From: Acidimicrobiaceae bacterium
GTDB taxonomy: Bacteria > Actinomycetota > Acidimicrobiia > Acidimicrobiales > Palsa-688
Direction of reading: 5' to 3'
Assembly: GCA_027334785.1 (NCBI GenBank)
Contig: DAHWQF010000284.1
Coordinates: 1 to 5,008, forward strand
Length of the DNA: 5,008 bases
Below the pieces are notes generated by a model, which saw only the letters and a list, made by a program, of their open reading frames with translations, ran no database searches and was not told the origin of the DNA. The first letter of the stretch is position 1; each line of letters starts with the position of its first letter. Position numbers and translations under genes: made by a program. This document shows, piece by piece, positions 4,933 through 5,008 of the stretch.

Positions 4933-5008
4933 TCAGTAGGTGGCGTCGATGGAGAAATTGTTGAAGCTGAACGTGGCCGGCCGGGCGCCGGTCGAGCAGA
5001 TCTCGGCT
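4933..5008 (-). CDS. C-terminal 24 codons of an unidentified protein, entering from the right edge
   Basis: Reading leftward from the window edge, 24 codons give AEICSTGARPATFSFN and then NFSIDATY, followed by TGA at 4933-4935. Support for coding comes from the diverged copy at 4739-4870, where AEIC and TF are kept with exactly the same 21-nt spacing while the bases between have changed. The closing pattern of alternating Phe and polar residues, ending NFSIDATY, looks like the final strand of a beta-sandwich such as a carbohydrate-binding or LamG-like domain. The family cannot be named from this little sequence. The frame is open to the edge and the start lies outside the window. Confidence 0.6.
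   Translation of the reverse strand, partial: AEICSTGARPATFSFNNFSIDATY

Overview
The window is a GC-rich stretch with dense, short-spaced genes, many GTG starts and third codon positions that are mostly G or C. This fits a high-GC actinobacterium. The protein families (a lipid-type GT28 glycosyltransferase, a NodB deacetylase, DedA and a small HD-domain protein) recall Acidimicrobiia or Thermoleophilia relatives, but I cannot fix the class from sequence alone. No rRNA, tRNA, CRISPR array, insertion sequence or prophage gene is visible.

Layout. (1) Positions 1-507, minus strand: the N-terminal 169 codons of an NDP-sugar pyrophosphorylase, running off the left edge. (2) 508-588: a compact divergent promoter region. 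(3) 589-3221, plus strand: a two-gene operon joined by an ATGA overlap. It encodes a membrane-tethered GT28/MGDG-synthase-like glycosyltransferase with an unusual C-terminal domain, then a membrane-anchored polysaccharide deacetylase. (4) 3247-4035, plus strand: a DedA-family membrane protein with its own likely promoter. (5) 4036-4190: a convergent intergenic region with a probable bidirectional terminator. (6) 4191-4742, minus strand: an HD-domain protein. (7) 4743-5008: a decayed 3' gene remnant, then the last 24 codons of a second minus-strand gene that enters from the right edge. The remnant and the gene end are homologous.

How the genes may work together (inference): the pyrophosphorylase makes an activated sugar, the glycosyltransferase puts sugar on a lipid or lipid-linked acceptor at the inner face of the membrane, and the deacetylase trims N-acetyl groups on the outer face. 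DedA proteins are implicated in moving or recycling lipids and lipid carriers. This would be a small envelope glycolipid or glycan-modification locus.

The most notable points are: the C-terminal part of the glycosyltransferase looks like a catalytically dead copy of the same NodB fold as the next gene; the glycosyltransferase has Asp where the family glycine-loop His is expected; three genes share a TAGNNT box 6-8 nt before the start codon, pointing to leaderless transcripts; and the right end holds a diverged tandem duplicate of a gene tail whose stop codon overlaps the start of the HD gene.
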